Below, one piece after another: positions 22,690 through 34,941 of a DNA stretch of 64,000 nucleotides (position 1 is its first letter; every line of letters starts with the position of its first letter). The notes under the pieces are model-generated. The model searched no databases. It had not been told where the DNA came from and worked only from the letters and a program-made list of their open reading frames with translations. Location: positions 248,001-312,000 of the forward strand of contig JAOTOM010004609.1 in the NCBI GenBank assembly GCA_034440615.1, read 5' to 3'. The position numbers and the translations under genes were made by a program. This DNA is from Ashinkailepas kermadecensis. Its lineage: Eukaryota > Arthropoda > Thecostraca > Neolepadidae.

Positions 22690-23060
22690 CCTTACACTGC
22701 GGCACCAGACTTGACCGGACCTGATACCACATCATCAGACCAGTCCAAGTTTTACACCTCACCAGACCTGCCCGGACCTCATGCCGCATCATCAGACCTG
22801 CCCAGGTCTTACACCTCACCAGACCTGCGTAGACCTCGTGTCGCCACACAATACCAGTATTGGTCCGCACAGACGATCAGACCTGAACGATCCTTTGTCA
22901 CAGCGCCAGACCTGCCCAGACATGTCTTGATCTCTTACCACAATTCCAGACCTGCCCAGACCTGACGCTGCAGGAACAGACCGCTGTGGCATCTGACCTG
23001 CCCGGACCTGACGCTGCAGGAACAGACATGCCCAGGCCTGACGCAGCGGCACCGCCGGGA
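22690..23060. repeat. degenerate repeat of CAGACCTGCCC phrases
   Basis: CAGACCTGCCCAGACCT-like blocks, TACACCTCACCAGACCTG and CTGACGCTGCAGGAACAGAC recur at irregular spacing. They suggest an old, rearranged minisatellite rather than a coding region. Confidence 0.65.
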
Positions 23061-23257
23061 CCTGGCGCCGCGGCACTGATTTCACCAGCGGCTACAACAG
23101 AGGGTCGTCGGGGCCGACATTGTGCAGTGAACACGCCACCACGTGGGAGGACAATCGCCGGCACCATCGACCCGCTCGGCCAATCAAACCGCGCCCGGCT
23201 GTGTCGCAGCGGCCGCCTGTAGAGTCGACGCGGCGCTCCCAGCCGAGCAATCATTGC

Positions 23258-24345
23258 AGGTCATCATCCTCCCACAGTCATGGTCACCGTCCTCCCGTAT
23301 TCACGGTCACCGTCCTCCGGCAGTCACGGTCACCGTCCTCCCGTAGTAATGGTCACCGTCCTCCCGCAGTCACGGTCACCGTCCTCCCGCAGTAATGGTC
23401 ATCATCCTCCCGCAGTCACGGTCATCATCCTCCCGCAGTAATGGTACCGTCCTCCCGCAGTTACGGTCACCGTCCTCCCGCAGTCATGGTCATCATCCTC
23501 CCACAGTCACGGTCACCGTCCTCCCGCAGTCATGGTCATCATCCTCCCACAGTCACGGTCACCGTCCTCCCGCAGTCATGGGCATCATCCTCCCACAGTC
23601 ACGGTCACCGTCCTCCCGCAGTAATGGTCATCATCCTCCCACAGTCACGGTCACCGTCCTCCGGCAGTCACGGTCACCGTCCTCCCGTAGTAATGGTCAC
23701 CGTCCTCCCGCAGTCACGGTCACCGTCCTCCCGCAGTAATGGTCATCATCCTCCCGCAGTCACGGTCATCATCCTCCCGCAGTAATGGTACCGTCCTCCC
23801 GCAGTTACGGTCACCGTCCTCCCGCAGTCATGGTCATCATCCTCCCACAGTCACGGTCACCGTCCTCCCGCAGTCATGGGCATCATCCTCCCACAGTCAC
23901 GGTCACCGTCCTCCCGCAGTAATGGTCATCATCATCACAGTCACGGTCACCGGCCTCCCGCAGAAATGGTCATCGTCCTCCCGCAGTCACGGTCACCGTC
24001 CTCCCACAGCCACGGTCATCATCCTCCCGCAGTAATGGTCACCGTCCTCCTGCAGTCACGGTCACCGTCCTCCCGCAGTAATGGTCATCATCCTCCCGCA
24101 GTAATGGTCATCATCCTCCCGCAGTCACGGTCACCGTCCTCCCGCAGTCACAGTCACCGTCCTCCCGCAGTAATGGTCACCGTCCTCCCGCAGTAATGGT
24201 CATCATCCTCCCGCAGTAATGGTCATCATCCTTCCGCAGTAATGGTCATCATCCTCCCGCAGTAATGGTCATCATCCTTCCGCAGTAATGGTCATCATCC
24301 TCCCGCAGTAATGGTCATCATTCTTATGGTTCATTCATCCGCAGT
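23258..24345. repeat. 23-bp minisatellite with 344-bp higher-order repeat
   Basis: About 47 units of GTCACCGTCCTCCCGCAGTC/GTCATCATCCTCCCGCAGTA type. A unit shortened by 1 bp (GGTACCGTCCTCCCGCAGTT) occurs at 23443 and again at 23787, and its neighbours match on both sides. A 15-unit, 344-bp block was therefore duplicated as a whole. The right end (24180-24340) consists of nearly uniform CATCATCC units. Open frames are repeat translations. Confidence 0.95.
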
Positions 24346-24484
24346 AATGGTCATATGTATTCAGAATGTTCGATTGTTGTCGCAATGATTCAATTCGGCT
24401 GAGTGATTATTGAGCTACACACACAAGTTCATGAGCAAATGGTATATTTATACCAAAAAAAATGCCTTCCTTGACAAATTAGTG

Positions 24485-25337
24485 TAGGCACGGTTTGATT
24501 AGGTGCAGTGCTGCACTGAGCATGATTATGAGTGAGAAACAGGCATAAAATAACCTTATGCTCATATTAAGGTAAAGAAATAGATCCAAAATCACACTGT
24601 ATATATTTCGGCCACGGGCCTTCCTCAACAGTGAACACTTTGGTACAAAAGCCACAAAAACACACGCCAAGTTCACCTCGTGACACCGAACCATTAATCG
24701 CTTTCATTTCACATATCACAATATCTGCATATTTGTGAAATACATGTACATATTAACATAAACCAAAATCAATGTGTACGATCCGTGTGTGTACATGTGT
24801 CAACTTGCGACCCAGGTGTGTGTGCATGTCTGTGTGTGGATGCGGTTATGTGTTGCATATGTGCTTGCCTCATGTGTCGCAAGTTGACACATGTACACAC
24901 ACGGATCGTACACATTGATTTTGGTTTATGTTAATATGTATATGTATTTCACGAATATGCAGATATTGTGATATGTGAAATGAAAGCGATTAATGGTTCG
25001 GTGTCACGAGGTGACCGCATCCACACACAGACATGCACACACACCTGGGTCGCAAGTTGACACATGTACACACACGGATCGTACACATTGATTTTGGTTT
25101 ATGTAAATATGTATATGTATTTCACGAATATGCAGATATTGTGATATGTGAAATGAAAGCGATTAATGGTTCGGTGTCACGAGGTGAACTTGGCGTGTGT
25201 TTTTGTGGCTTTTGTACCAAAGTGTTCACTGTTGAGGAAGGCCCGTGGCCGAAATATATACAGTGTGATTTTGGATCTATTTCTTTACCTTAATATGAGC
25301 ATAAGGTTATTTTATGCCTGTTTCCTAGGCACGGTTT
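24485..25337. mobile_element. inverted-repeat element with partial third copy
   Basis: Two arms of about 310 bp (24536-24846 and 25014-25324) are reverse complements, beginning GAAACAGGCATAAAATAACC on the left. The spacer contains a direct partial duplicate (about 24870-25013) of the right-arm segment 25047-25190. The 12-bp sequence TAGGCACGGTTT occurs directly at 24485-24496 and 25326-25337, which may be a TSD, but about 39 bp separates the left copy from the arm. The right arm carries a GGCCCGTGGCC hairpin followed by GAAA. The 86-codon frame 25033-25293 matches no known family. Confidence 0.75.
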
Positions 25338-25844
25338 CTTAAAGAAAATCCATAGCAATGTTACAGCCAGGCTCAGGTACGCTCCTCAACGCTTTCCCAA
25401 CTGACAACTATGACATTCCATAGTCACCCATTTATCCCCTCCCATTCCATCATGGAATAAAAATGTGTGCACTTTTGCAAGCAGCTCAGGAGCACTCTTA
25501 CCCGACGTCGCTTGTAAGTGTGTATTTGACCTTCCGCGGGATAACTTCACCGGTCAAAGCCTAACGAGGCTAAACATCTGGTGCATTGGTTGGAGGTAGA
25601 CAAATGCTCGAGCTATATGTTGGTGCGAAAAGAACAACCCAATGCTACATGACAAAAGCTGCTGGAGGCTGGACATTTTTCTGCGCGCTCCTACCCATCT
25701 GTACTCGACTCGACTGCGAATACCGTGGAGGTTTACTTTTTCCATACTAAATAATTGCGGATAATAAAAGACGGGCGCCTAAGTAGACATTTTAAACATT
25801 GTGCGGCTTGAACGTGGGTCTAAAACGGACAGGAGAGACCGGCC
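25338..25844. other. unassigned intergenic sequence
   Basis: No gene or repeat recognised between the inverted-repeat element and the 60-bp array. Confidence 0.4.
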
Positions 25845-26130
25845 AATCACTTCACGATCGGCACGTGCACGACAAAGCAGGAGGCACGTGTAGAGAGATT
25901 AACCACTTGACGATCGGCTCCCAGAGCAGACCACAAGTGCGAGGCACGTGGAGAGAGGATAACCACTTGACGATCGGCTCGCAGAGCCGATCACTAGTGC
26001 GAGGCACGTGGAGAGAGGCCAACCATTTGACGATCGGCTCCCAGAGCTGACCACAAGCACGAGGCCAACCACTTGACGATCGGCTCCCAGAGCAAACCAC
26101 AAGCACGAGGCACGTGGAGAGAGGCCACGG
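25845..26130. repeat. 60-bp minisatellite, about 4.5 units
   Basis: Units contain CCACTTGACGATCGGCTC, CCAGAGC-GACCACAAG and GAGGCACGTGGAGAGAG. The fourth unit lacks the GCACGTGGAGAGA part. CACGTG is palindromic. Confidence 0.9.
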
Positions 26131-26285
26131 ACTTCTTTGGGGGATGTCAATCATACGTGATTGTGCCAGTGGGAGCACGGTGCGTGAGAGTCGGTCCGGG
26201 CCCGACGACCAGGTCAAACTAGGTCCGGTGACGTGACGGACTGTCCTCACACATTAAGCGAACTGTTCCCACACATCAGGCCGTG

Positions 26286-26478
26286 GGGCGGGGATGGCCG
26301 AGTGGTTAAAGTGTTGAGCTCTGGGTACCTACTCAGGGTTCAAGGTCCCGGATTCAACACTCGCACCACTCGGGACATTGCCCAATCCAGCGGCCCACCG
26401 GCGAAACAGCGTGGGCGGCGCCATTAGCCGTGATCGTGCACAAAGAGTGTCGAGAACCACCCAGTAAACAAACAAACT
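26286..26478 (+). mobile_element. tRNA-derived SINE, family III (class II tRNA head)
   Basis: The head GGGATGGCCGAGTGGTTAAA is the A-box region of Leu/Ser-type tRNAs; the long variable-arm region and GGTCCCGGATTCAACACTCG follow as a B box. The tail ends AGTAAACAAACAAACT. An imperfect TSD flanks it (CATCAGGCCGTG at 26274-26285; CATCGGCCCGTG at 26479-26490; 10 of 12 identical). Only one copy is seen in the window. Confidence 0.8.
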
Positions 26479-26490
26479 CATCGGCCCGTG

Positions 26491-27441
26491 ATGTGGCCAC
26501 CCCAGTCTCGTGCACGAGTCCAGTGTTTCGCTCCGCAAGTGGCTCGCCCTGCGCATCTGGCTTTACTCCGTATATCATTACCGACGGCGAATGTATTTTA
26601 CATGTCTTCAACTGATTTGTAAGTTGGAGGTGAAAGACATCAACAGCGGCCTGACCTTGGATTTGGGCCTTGGACCATTTTTGGCAACCAGATATGCGTC
26701 TGGGGCCAGCATTCACCAGCAAAAGCACAATCTTCGTTGGGACTGTAAAATGCCTGATATTCAGGCCGCCGCTCCTCGGGACTTAGTGCGTTGTACGACC
26801 GATCGTTGCAGTTCCTGGTGGACTAATGTCCGAACACTCGGCTTACCTAAATACACACATGCACATGTAGACGGCTCCCAATAAAGGGGATATGGGGAAC
26901 ACGACTTAGTGCGCTACAAAATCACATGACAAACTAATTGCCCGGGGTATACAGACTATCTCGGGTGTGCTCGGGGGGCGGGAAGGGGAGCAAAGCTCAT
27001 TTTGAAGTCATTTTCTACTATGCAAAGCCCATGCGATTAATTTTAGCTAGTTTACAGTTGGAGGGAGCAGATGACCCCTGTCTCGCCCCCTGTACCTAAG
27101 CCACCACTTCTTATCAAACACCAAATATTCACATACGGACTGTCTACATATGTTTGCTCGACTGTGTGTTCGGCGATCTTGAGACCCGCGATTTCCATTA
27201 AAAAAACGAGTCCTGAGCCCACTGTGAGAGGGCGTGTCTATGTTGAGAACACGGCAAAAGTATCGCTCCACTTCATTAAATGAATCGCTTAACTTCATTA
27301 AACAAAACTATTCATCGATCAACGGACACATGTTCCAGTCGTCTGGATCCCGATGGTATTTTCACAGTGGTAGTCTGGAAGCCAGCCGACTGGAGAACTC
27401 TGTTATCTAAACGGCTGCATTTGATGTGTTCTCATGGTCTA
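26491..27441. other. unassigned intergenic sequence
   Basis: A 124-codon plus-strand frame (26510-26884) and overlapping minus-strand frames show no family signature. No repeats noted. Confidence 0.4.
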
Positions 27442-27632
27442 TAGTCCACGGATATCTAGCTAGATATACCACGGATACAGTCGTGGTATATCCAGCTGTC
27501 TGTAGTCCACGGATATCTAGCTAGATAAACCACGGATACAGTCGTGGTATATCCAGCTGTCTATAGTCCACGGATATCTAGCTGGATATACCACGGATAC
27601 AGTCGTGGTATATCCAGCTGTCTACAGTCGAG
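27442..27632. repeat. 61-bp array of hairpin-forming units
   Basis: Three units start TAGTCCACGGATATCTAGCT at 27442, 27503 and 27564. Each unit contains a near-palindrome. In the third it is a perfect 16-bp stem (AGCTGGATATACCACG) with an 8-nt loop GATACAGT. Unit 1 differs by one base in the stem (CTAGAT for CTGGAT) and unit 2 additionally by TAAACC. The array is therefore a tandem series of predicted stem-loops. Confidence 0.93.
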
Positions 27633-29270
27633 TCGCGGAATTTACATTCCGTTCTCCGGCCCAACACTCACTGCTCATCGTCTTCAATCCTGTCTGTTTT
27701 CACCCGACAACGAATTTCGTCAGGACGTGACGAGTCGCAAAGCGTTGGAATATAAGTTGTGTGTGCATCAAAATGATGACGCGTTGTGTTTGGCCACGCT
27801 ACCTCAAGCTGAGTGGACACTCTTCAACATAGAAGCACGTTCAAGATAAGCCGTTTCTGACAGCAATGTATCACTGAAATATTGTGCTGTCTACAGCGTT
27901 ACGAACCTTCCGCGCATTTAAAACTGGCTCCTCGACAGAAGTGGCATCTGTCGCAACTGACCGCATTTATCACGATTGCTTCTAAAAATGGCTGAGATGA
28001 CTTCGCAGCAGCGTCGGTACTTTACTTAGACTCGGCTTGGCCATAACGTTACCTGAAACTTGTTGCAAATGGCTAAAACCACTCGCCACAAACTTTCTTT
28101 CTATAAAAGTTGCAGGTTAGTTGGTTGCATCGAAGAGTAAAAAGCATCACATCATTTTTTTTAATAAAAATAAACCTAAGTAAATTAGACATATACCAGT
28201 CAGTGACCTCAGACGTTCAAAATATTGGTGGGTATCAGGTTAATTCACGGTGTGCTTGCATGCTATATATATGTGAAAGCTAATACAGTTTCAGGGTCAC
28301 TCTTTCTAATAAGCTAATATCTCTTTGTTATACCCCATTTGATTGGATGCCTAATGGAATTCGCGGCAAGGATAACACTTCCAAAGTTGAATGTTTTTAT
28401 TGGCCACAATATGTGTCAAAAATTTTCTTCGAACAGCTGGCTTTAACCCTCGCCAGTGCATGGTGGGCAAGGGGGTAATACAACCCCTCCACTAACGTTG
28501 TTGCGCGACCATGGGAAAACGGCGCATTAGCGTGCCGCCCCGCTTTGTGTAGGTGGTGTAAATAGTTGATATTATTGGACGCATCAGCTTCTTCGGCTAT
28601 ATTACGCCCATAACTAATATATTAGAAGTACTTCAGGAGATAAAAAGGAATGCGCACAAAAGCAATGACAGGGAATGCGAGTAAAATTATGAACCAGTCA
28701 GGACAATAGTGAGCCATGGAGATAATCTGTGATAGATGAAAAGAGTCAATCGGCCTAAACAGTCAGTTGTGTTCAAAAGGGCATTGGAGGCATGGCTCAC
28801 AGTAATACACCGGCGGGAGGGGTGAAGCCTAAACTATGCCCATGCTACGACCCGCCGGTGAGACATACACAACATGCATTTTGATGAAGTTGAGGAATTT
28901 TACAAACATTTGGCATACCCCCAATGACCAATGCTGGATATAGTAGCGTGATGTAGATGTAACTTAACGTGTGCACATAGGTAATTAATCCTTCCAAGTT
29001 CATTCCAAGTCACTGCCTGAACTCGATCTGAACCCTTTTCAGTTTCTAAGTTATCCTTGAGTTAATTTGGACGTTGAAACTGGGTCTGGCGTCCATTTTC
29101 ATTGCTGGCTGCAAGGAAATCGTGCATTCTGGCACCATATCGGAAGTTTCCAAAGCGTCAACACTTCGACCTTACCTTGCCCTTGATCAGTGGGTCGAAA
29201 TGTTACGTATGACACATTGGCAGTATCCCAATATACGAGGAATGCTGTGTGTATGTATCAAGGTTGTGTG
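27633..29270. other. unassigned intergenic sequence with one small hairpin
   Basis: AT-moderate sequence without a recognisable gene. A 10-bp inverted repeat, CACCGGCGGG (28808-28817) and CCCGCCGGTG (28851-28860), encloses 33 nt. A 101-codon plus frame (27544-27849) begins in the hairpin array and is not credible. Confidence 0.4.
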
Positions 29271-32200
29271 AGGCCGGTCCGCCCCTCACAGTCCCACCGC
29301 CAGCCCGCGTCAGGTGACCACCCGGCAGCCGGTCCGCCCCACACAGCTGACCGGCCCAGCCCACGTCAGGTGACCACCCGGCAGCCGGTCCGCCCCTCAC
29401 AGTCCCACCGCCAGCCCGCGTCAGGTGACCACCCGGCAGCCGGTCCGCCCCACAGCTGACCGGCCCAGCCCGCGTCAGGTGACCACCAGGCCGGCGGTCC
29501 GCCCCACACAGCTGACCGGCCCAGCCCACGTCAGGTGACCACCCGGCAGCCGGTCCGCCCCACACAGCTGACCGGCCCAGCCCACGTCAGGTGACCACCC
29601 GGCAGCCGGTCCGCCCCACACAGCTGACCGGCCCAGCCCGCGTCAGGTGACCACCCGGCAGCCGGTCCGCCCCACACAGCTGACCGGCCCAGCCCGCGTC
29701 AGGTGACCACCCGGCAGCCGGTCCGCCCCACACAGCTGACCGGCCCAGCCCGCGTCAGGTGACCACCCGGCAGCCGGTCCGCCCCTCACAGTCCCACCGC
29801 CAGCCCGCGTCAGGTGACTACCCGGCAGCCGGTCCGCCCCACACAGCTGACCGGCCCAGCCCGCGTCAGGTGACCACCCGGCAGCCGGTCCGCCCCACAC
29901 AGCTGACCGGCCCAGCCCACGTCAGGTGACCACCCGGCAGCCGGTCCGCCCTACACAGCTGACCGGCCCAGCCCGCGTCAGGTGACCACCCGGCAGCCGG
30001 TCCGCCCTACACAGCTGACCGGCCCAGCCCGCGTCAGGTGACCACCCGGCAGCCGGTCCGCCCCACACAGCTTACCGGCCCAGCCCACGTCAGGGGACCA
30101 CCAGGCAGCCGGTCCGCCCTACACAGCTGACCGGCCCAGCCCACGTCAGGTGACCACCCGGCAGCCGGTCCGCCCACACAGCTGACCGGCCCAGCCTGCG
30201 TCAGGTGACCACCCGGCAGCCGGTCCGCCCCACACAGCTGACCGGCCCAGCCTGCGTCAGGTGACCACCCGGCAGCCGGTCCGCCCCACACAGCTGACCG
30301 GCCCAGCCCGCGTCAGGTGACCACCCGGCAGCCGGTCCGCCCCCCACACCCCACCCGCCCAGCCTGCGTCAGGTGACCACCCGGCAGCCGGTCCGCCCCG
30401 CACAGCTGACCGGCCCAGCCCACGTCAGGTGACCACCCGGCAGCCGGTCCGCCCCACACAGCTGACCGGCCCAGCCCGCGTCAGGTGACCACCCGGCAGC
30501 CGGTCCGCCCCACACAGCTGACCGGCCCAGCCCGCGTCAGGTGACCACCCGGCAGCCGGTCCGCCCCCCCCACAGCTGACCGGGGCCCCCAGCCCGCCGT
30601 CAGGTGACCACCCGGCAGCCGGTCCGCCCCACACAGCTGACCGGCCCAGCCCGCGTCAGGTGACCACCCGGCAGCCGGTCCGCCCCACAGCTGACCGGCC
30701 CAGCCTGCGTAGGGCCACCCGGCAGCCGGTCCCCACACGGCTGACCGGCCCAGCCCGCGTCAGGTGACCACCCGGCAGCCGGTCCGCCCCACACAGCTGA
30801 CCGGCCCAGCCCACGTCAGGTGACCACCCGGCAGCCGGTCCGCCCCACACAGCTGACCGGCCCAGCCCACGTCAGGTGACCACCCGGCAGCCGGTCCGCC
30901 CCACACAGCTGACCGGCCCAGCCCACGTCAGGTGACCACCCGGCAGCCGGTCCGCCCCACACAGCTGACCGGCCCAGCCTGCGTCAGGTGACCACCCGGC
31001 AGCCGGTCCGCCCCACACAGCTGACCGGCCCAGCCCGCGTCAGGTGACCACCCGGCAGCCGGTCCGCCCCACACAGCTGACCGGCCCAGCCCACGTCAGG
31101 TGACCACCCGGCAGCCGGTCCGCCCCACACAGCTGACCGGCCCAGCCCACGTCAGGTGACCACCCGGCAGCCGGTCCGCCCCACACAGCTGACCGGCCCA
31201 GCGTCAGGTGACCACCCGGCAGCCGGTCCGCCCCACACCGGCCCAGCCTTCGTCAGGTGACCACCCGGCAGCCGGTCCGCCCCACACAGCTGACCGGCCC
31301 AGCCCACGTCAGGTGACCACCCGGCAGCCGGTCCGCCCACACAGCTGACCGGCCCAGCCTGCGTCAGGTGACCACCCGGCAGCCGGTCCGCCCCACACAG
31401 CTGACCGGCCCAGCCCACGTCAGGTGACCACCCGGCAGCCGGTCCGCCCCACCAGCTGACCGGCCCAGGCCCACGTCAGGTGACCACCCGGCAGCCGGTC
31501 CGCCCCACACAGCTGACCGGCCCAGCCCACGTCAGGTGACCACCCGGCAGCCGGTCCGCCCCACACAGCTGACCGGCCCAGCCCACGTCAGGTGACCACC
31601 CGGCAGCCGGTCCGCCCCACACAGCTGACCGGCCCAGCCCACGTCAGGTGACCACCCGGCAGCCGGTCCGCCCCACACAGCTGACCGGCCCAGCCCACGT
31701 CAGGTGACCACCCGGCAGCCGGTCCGCCCCACACAGCTGACCGGCCCAGCCCGCGTCAGGTGACCACCCGGCAGCCGGTCCGCCCCACACAGCTGACCGG
31801 CCCAGCCCGCGTCAGGTGACCACCCGGCAGCCGGTCCGCCCCACACAGCTGACCGGCCCAGCCCACGTCAGGTGACCACCCGGCAGCCGGTCCGCCCCAC
31901 ACAGCTGACCGGCCCAGCCCACGTCAGGTGACCACCCGGCAGCCGGTCCGCCCCACACAGCTGACCGGCCCAGCCCACGTCAGGTGACCACCCGGCAGCC
32001 GGTCCGCCCCACACAGCTGACCGGCCCAGCCCGCGTCAGGTGACCACCCGGCAGCCGGTCCGCCCCACACAGCTGACCGGCCCAGCCGTCAGGTGACCAC
32101 CCGGCAGCCGGTCCGCCCCACACAGCTGACCGGCCCAGCCCCGTCAGGTGACCACCCGGCAGCCGGTCCGCCCCACACAGCTGACCGGCCCAGCCCGCGT

Positions 32201-34390
32201 CAGGTGACCACCCGGCAGCCGGTCCGCCCCACACAGCTGACCGGCCCAGCCCACGTCAGGTGACCACCCGGCAGCCGGTCCGCCCCACACAGCTGACCGG
32301 CCCAGCCCACGTCAGGTGACCACCCGGCAGCCGGTCCGCCCCACACAGCTGACCGGCCCAGCCCACGTCAGGTGACCACCCGGCAGCCGGTCCGCCCCAC
32401 ACAGCTGACCGGCCCAGCCCGCGTCAGGTGACCACCCGGCAGCCGGTCCGCCCCACACAGCTGACCGGCCCAGCCCGCGTCAGGTGACCACCCGGCAGCC
32501 GGTCCGCCCCACACAGCTGACCGGCCCAGCCCACGTCAGGTGACCACCCGGCAGCCGGTCCGCCCCACACAGCTGACCGGCCCAGCCCACGTCAGGTGAC
32601 CACCCGGCAGCCGGTCCGCCCCACACAGCTGACCGGCCCAGCCCACGTCAGGTGACCACCCGGCAGCCGGTCCGCCCCACACAGCTGACCGGCCCAGCCC
32701 ACGTCAGGTGACCACCCGGCAGCCGGTCCGCCCCACACAGCTGACCGGCCCAGCCCACGTCAGGTGACCACCCGGCAGCCGGTCCGCCCCACACAGCTGA
32801 CCGGCCCAGCCCACGTCAGGTGACCACCCGGCAGCCGGTCCGCCCCACACAGCTGACCGGCCCAGCCCACGTCAGGTGACCACCCGGCAGCCGGTCCGCC
32901 CCACACAGCTGACCGGCCCAGCCCGCGTCAGGTGACCACCCGGCAGCCGGTCCGCCCCACACAGCTGACCGGCCCAGCCCACGTCAGGTGACCACCCGGC
33001 AGCCGGTCCGCCCCACACAGCTGACCGGCCCAGCCCACGTCAGGTGACCACCCGGCAGCCGGTCCGCCCCAAACAGCTGACCGGCCCAGCCCACCGCGTC
33101 AGGTGACCACCCGGCAGCCGGTCCGCCCAACACAGCTGACCGGCCCAGCCCACGTCAGGTGACCACCCGGCAGCCGGTCCGCCCCACACAGCTGACCGGC
33201 CCAGCCCACGTCAGGTGACCACCCGGCAGCCGGTCCGCCCCACACAGCTGACCGGCCCAGCCCACGTCAGGTGACCACCCGGCAGCCGGTCCGCCCCACA
33301 CAGCTGACCGGCCCAGCCCACGTCAGGTGACCACCCGGCAGCCGGTCCGCCCCACACAGCTGACCGGCCCAGCCCACGTCAGGTGACCACCCGGCAGCCG
33401 GTCCGCCCCACACAGCTGACCGGCCCAGCCCGCGTCAGGTGACCACCCGGCAGCCGGTCCGCCCCACACAGCTGACCGGCCCAGCCCACGTCAGGTGACC
33501 ACCCGGCAGCCGGTCCGCCCCACACAGCTGACCGGCCCAGCCCACGTCAGGTGACCACCCGGCAGCCGGTCCGCCCCCCACAGCACCGGCCCAGCCCACG
33601 TCAGGTGACCACCCGGCAGCCGGTCCGCCCCACACAGCTGACCGGCCCAGCCCCTAGGTGCCACGTCAGGTGACCACCCGGCAGCCGGTCCGCCCCACAC
33701 AGCTGACCGGCCCAGCCCACGTCAGGTGACCACCCGGCAGCCGGTCCGCCCCACACAGCTGACCGGCCCAGCCCACGTCAGGTGACCACCCGGCAGCCGG
33801 TCCGCCCCACACAGCTGACCGGCCCAGCCCACGTCAGGTGACCACCCGGCAGCCGGTCCGCCCCACACAGCTGACCGGCCCAGCCCACGTCAGGTGACCA
33901 CCCGGCAGCCGGTCCGCCCCACACAGCTGACCGGCCCAGCCCACGTCAGGTGACCACCCGGCAGCCGGTCCGCCCCACACAGCTGACCGGCCCAGCCCGC
34001 GTCAGGTGACCACCCGGCAGCCGGTCCGCCCCACACAGCTGACCGGCCCAGCCCACGTCAGGTGACCACCCGGCAGCCGGTCCGCCCCACACAGCTGACC
34101 GGCCCAGCCCACGTCAGGTGACCACCCGGCAGCCGGTCCGCCCCTCACAGCTGACCGGCCCAGCCTGCGTCAGGTGACCACCCGGCAGCCGGTCCGCCCC
34201 ACACAGCTGACCGGCCCAGCCCACGTCAGGTGACCACCCGGCAGCCGGTCCGCCCCACACAGCTGACCGGCCCAGCCCACGTCAGGTGACCACCAGGCAG
34301 CCGGTCCGCCCACACAGCTGACCGGCCCAGCCCACGTCAGGTGACCACCCGGCAGCCGGTCCGCCCCACACAGCTGACCGGCCCAGCCCC
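29271..34390. repeat. 56-bp satellite array, about 91 units
   Basis: Units contain GTCAGGTGACCACCCGGCAG, CCGGTCCGCCCCACACAGCT and GACCGGCCCAGCC followed by CAC, CGC or TGC. Each unit can form a 7-bp hairpin (GCCGGTC and GACCGGC, 14-nt loop). The centre (about 31500-33050) is highly uniform. The left edge holds a variant unit (CCTCACAGTCCCACCGCC, seen near 29286, 29396 and 29787), and indel-bearing units cluster at 30330-30740 and 33570-33670. This pattern is expected from unequal exchange. Minus-strand frames of 63-131 codons are repeat translations. Confidence 0.98.
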
Positions 34391-34716
34391 GCCGGCAGTG
34401 TCGCGCGACACACGCGGCCTGACCGCACCGGTGTCCGTCGTCACCGTGGTGCGGTGTATTGGCCGGAGTGATGTGACCAGCGTGACCAGGAGCGTGGCCG
34501 GTCAGCTGGCGCGCGCCTGGCGCCCACCCCTGCCACGCTAACCGGATCAGTGTCGTCACGGCCACAGACGGCCGACATCGACATCGGCGGCTGCTCCGCC
34601 TCTAGCCCCCCCCCTCCCTCCCACCCGCAGCTGGTCAACAGGCATGGCGCGCGGGCAACTGCTAACGACAGCAACTAGCGACAGTTGTTGGTGAGGGCAG
34701 TGACGGCTGACGTCAT
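34391..34716. other. unassigned GC-rich spacer
   Basis: GC-rich sequence between the 56-bp and 19-bp arrays; nothing recognised. Confidence 0.4.
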
Positions 34717-34941
34717 CTGCGGTCCCCTGCTGATCCTGCGGTCACCTGCTGATCCTGCGGTCACCTGCTGATCCTGCGGTCACCAGCTGATCCTGCGGTC
34801 ACCTGCTGATCCTGCGGTCACCAGCTGATCCTGCGGTCCCCTGCTGATCCTGCGGTCACCTGCTGATCCTGCGGTCACCAGCTGATCCTGCGGTCACCTG
34901 CTGATCCTGCGGTCACCAGCTGATCCTGCGGTCACCAGCTC
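34717..34941. repeat. 19-bp minisatellite
   Basis: About 12 units of TCCTGCGGTCACCTGCTGA, with a variant ACCAGCTGA that tends to alternate with ACCTGCTGA, giving a partly 38-bp pattern. Confidence 0.95.

Noticed and set aside
24485..25337. Hammerhead ribozyme in the inverted-repeat arm
   Set aside because: GGCC-GGCC-GAAA is present, but the CTGATGAG core with correct spacing is not.
29271..34390. CRISPR-like array, because of regular 56-bp spacing
   Set aside because: The entire unit is repeated; there are no unique spacers between short repeats, no cas genes, and the context is eukaryotic.
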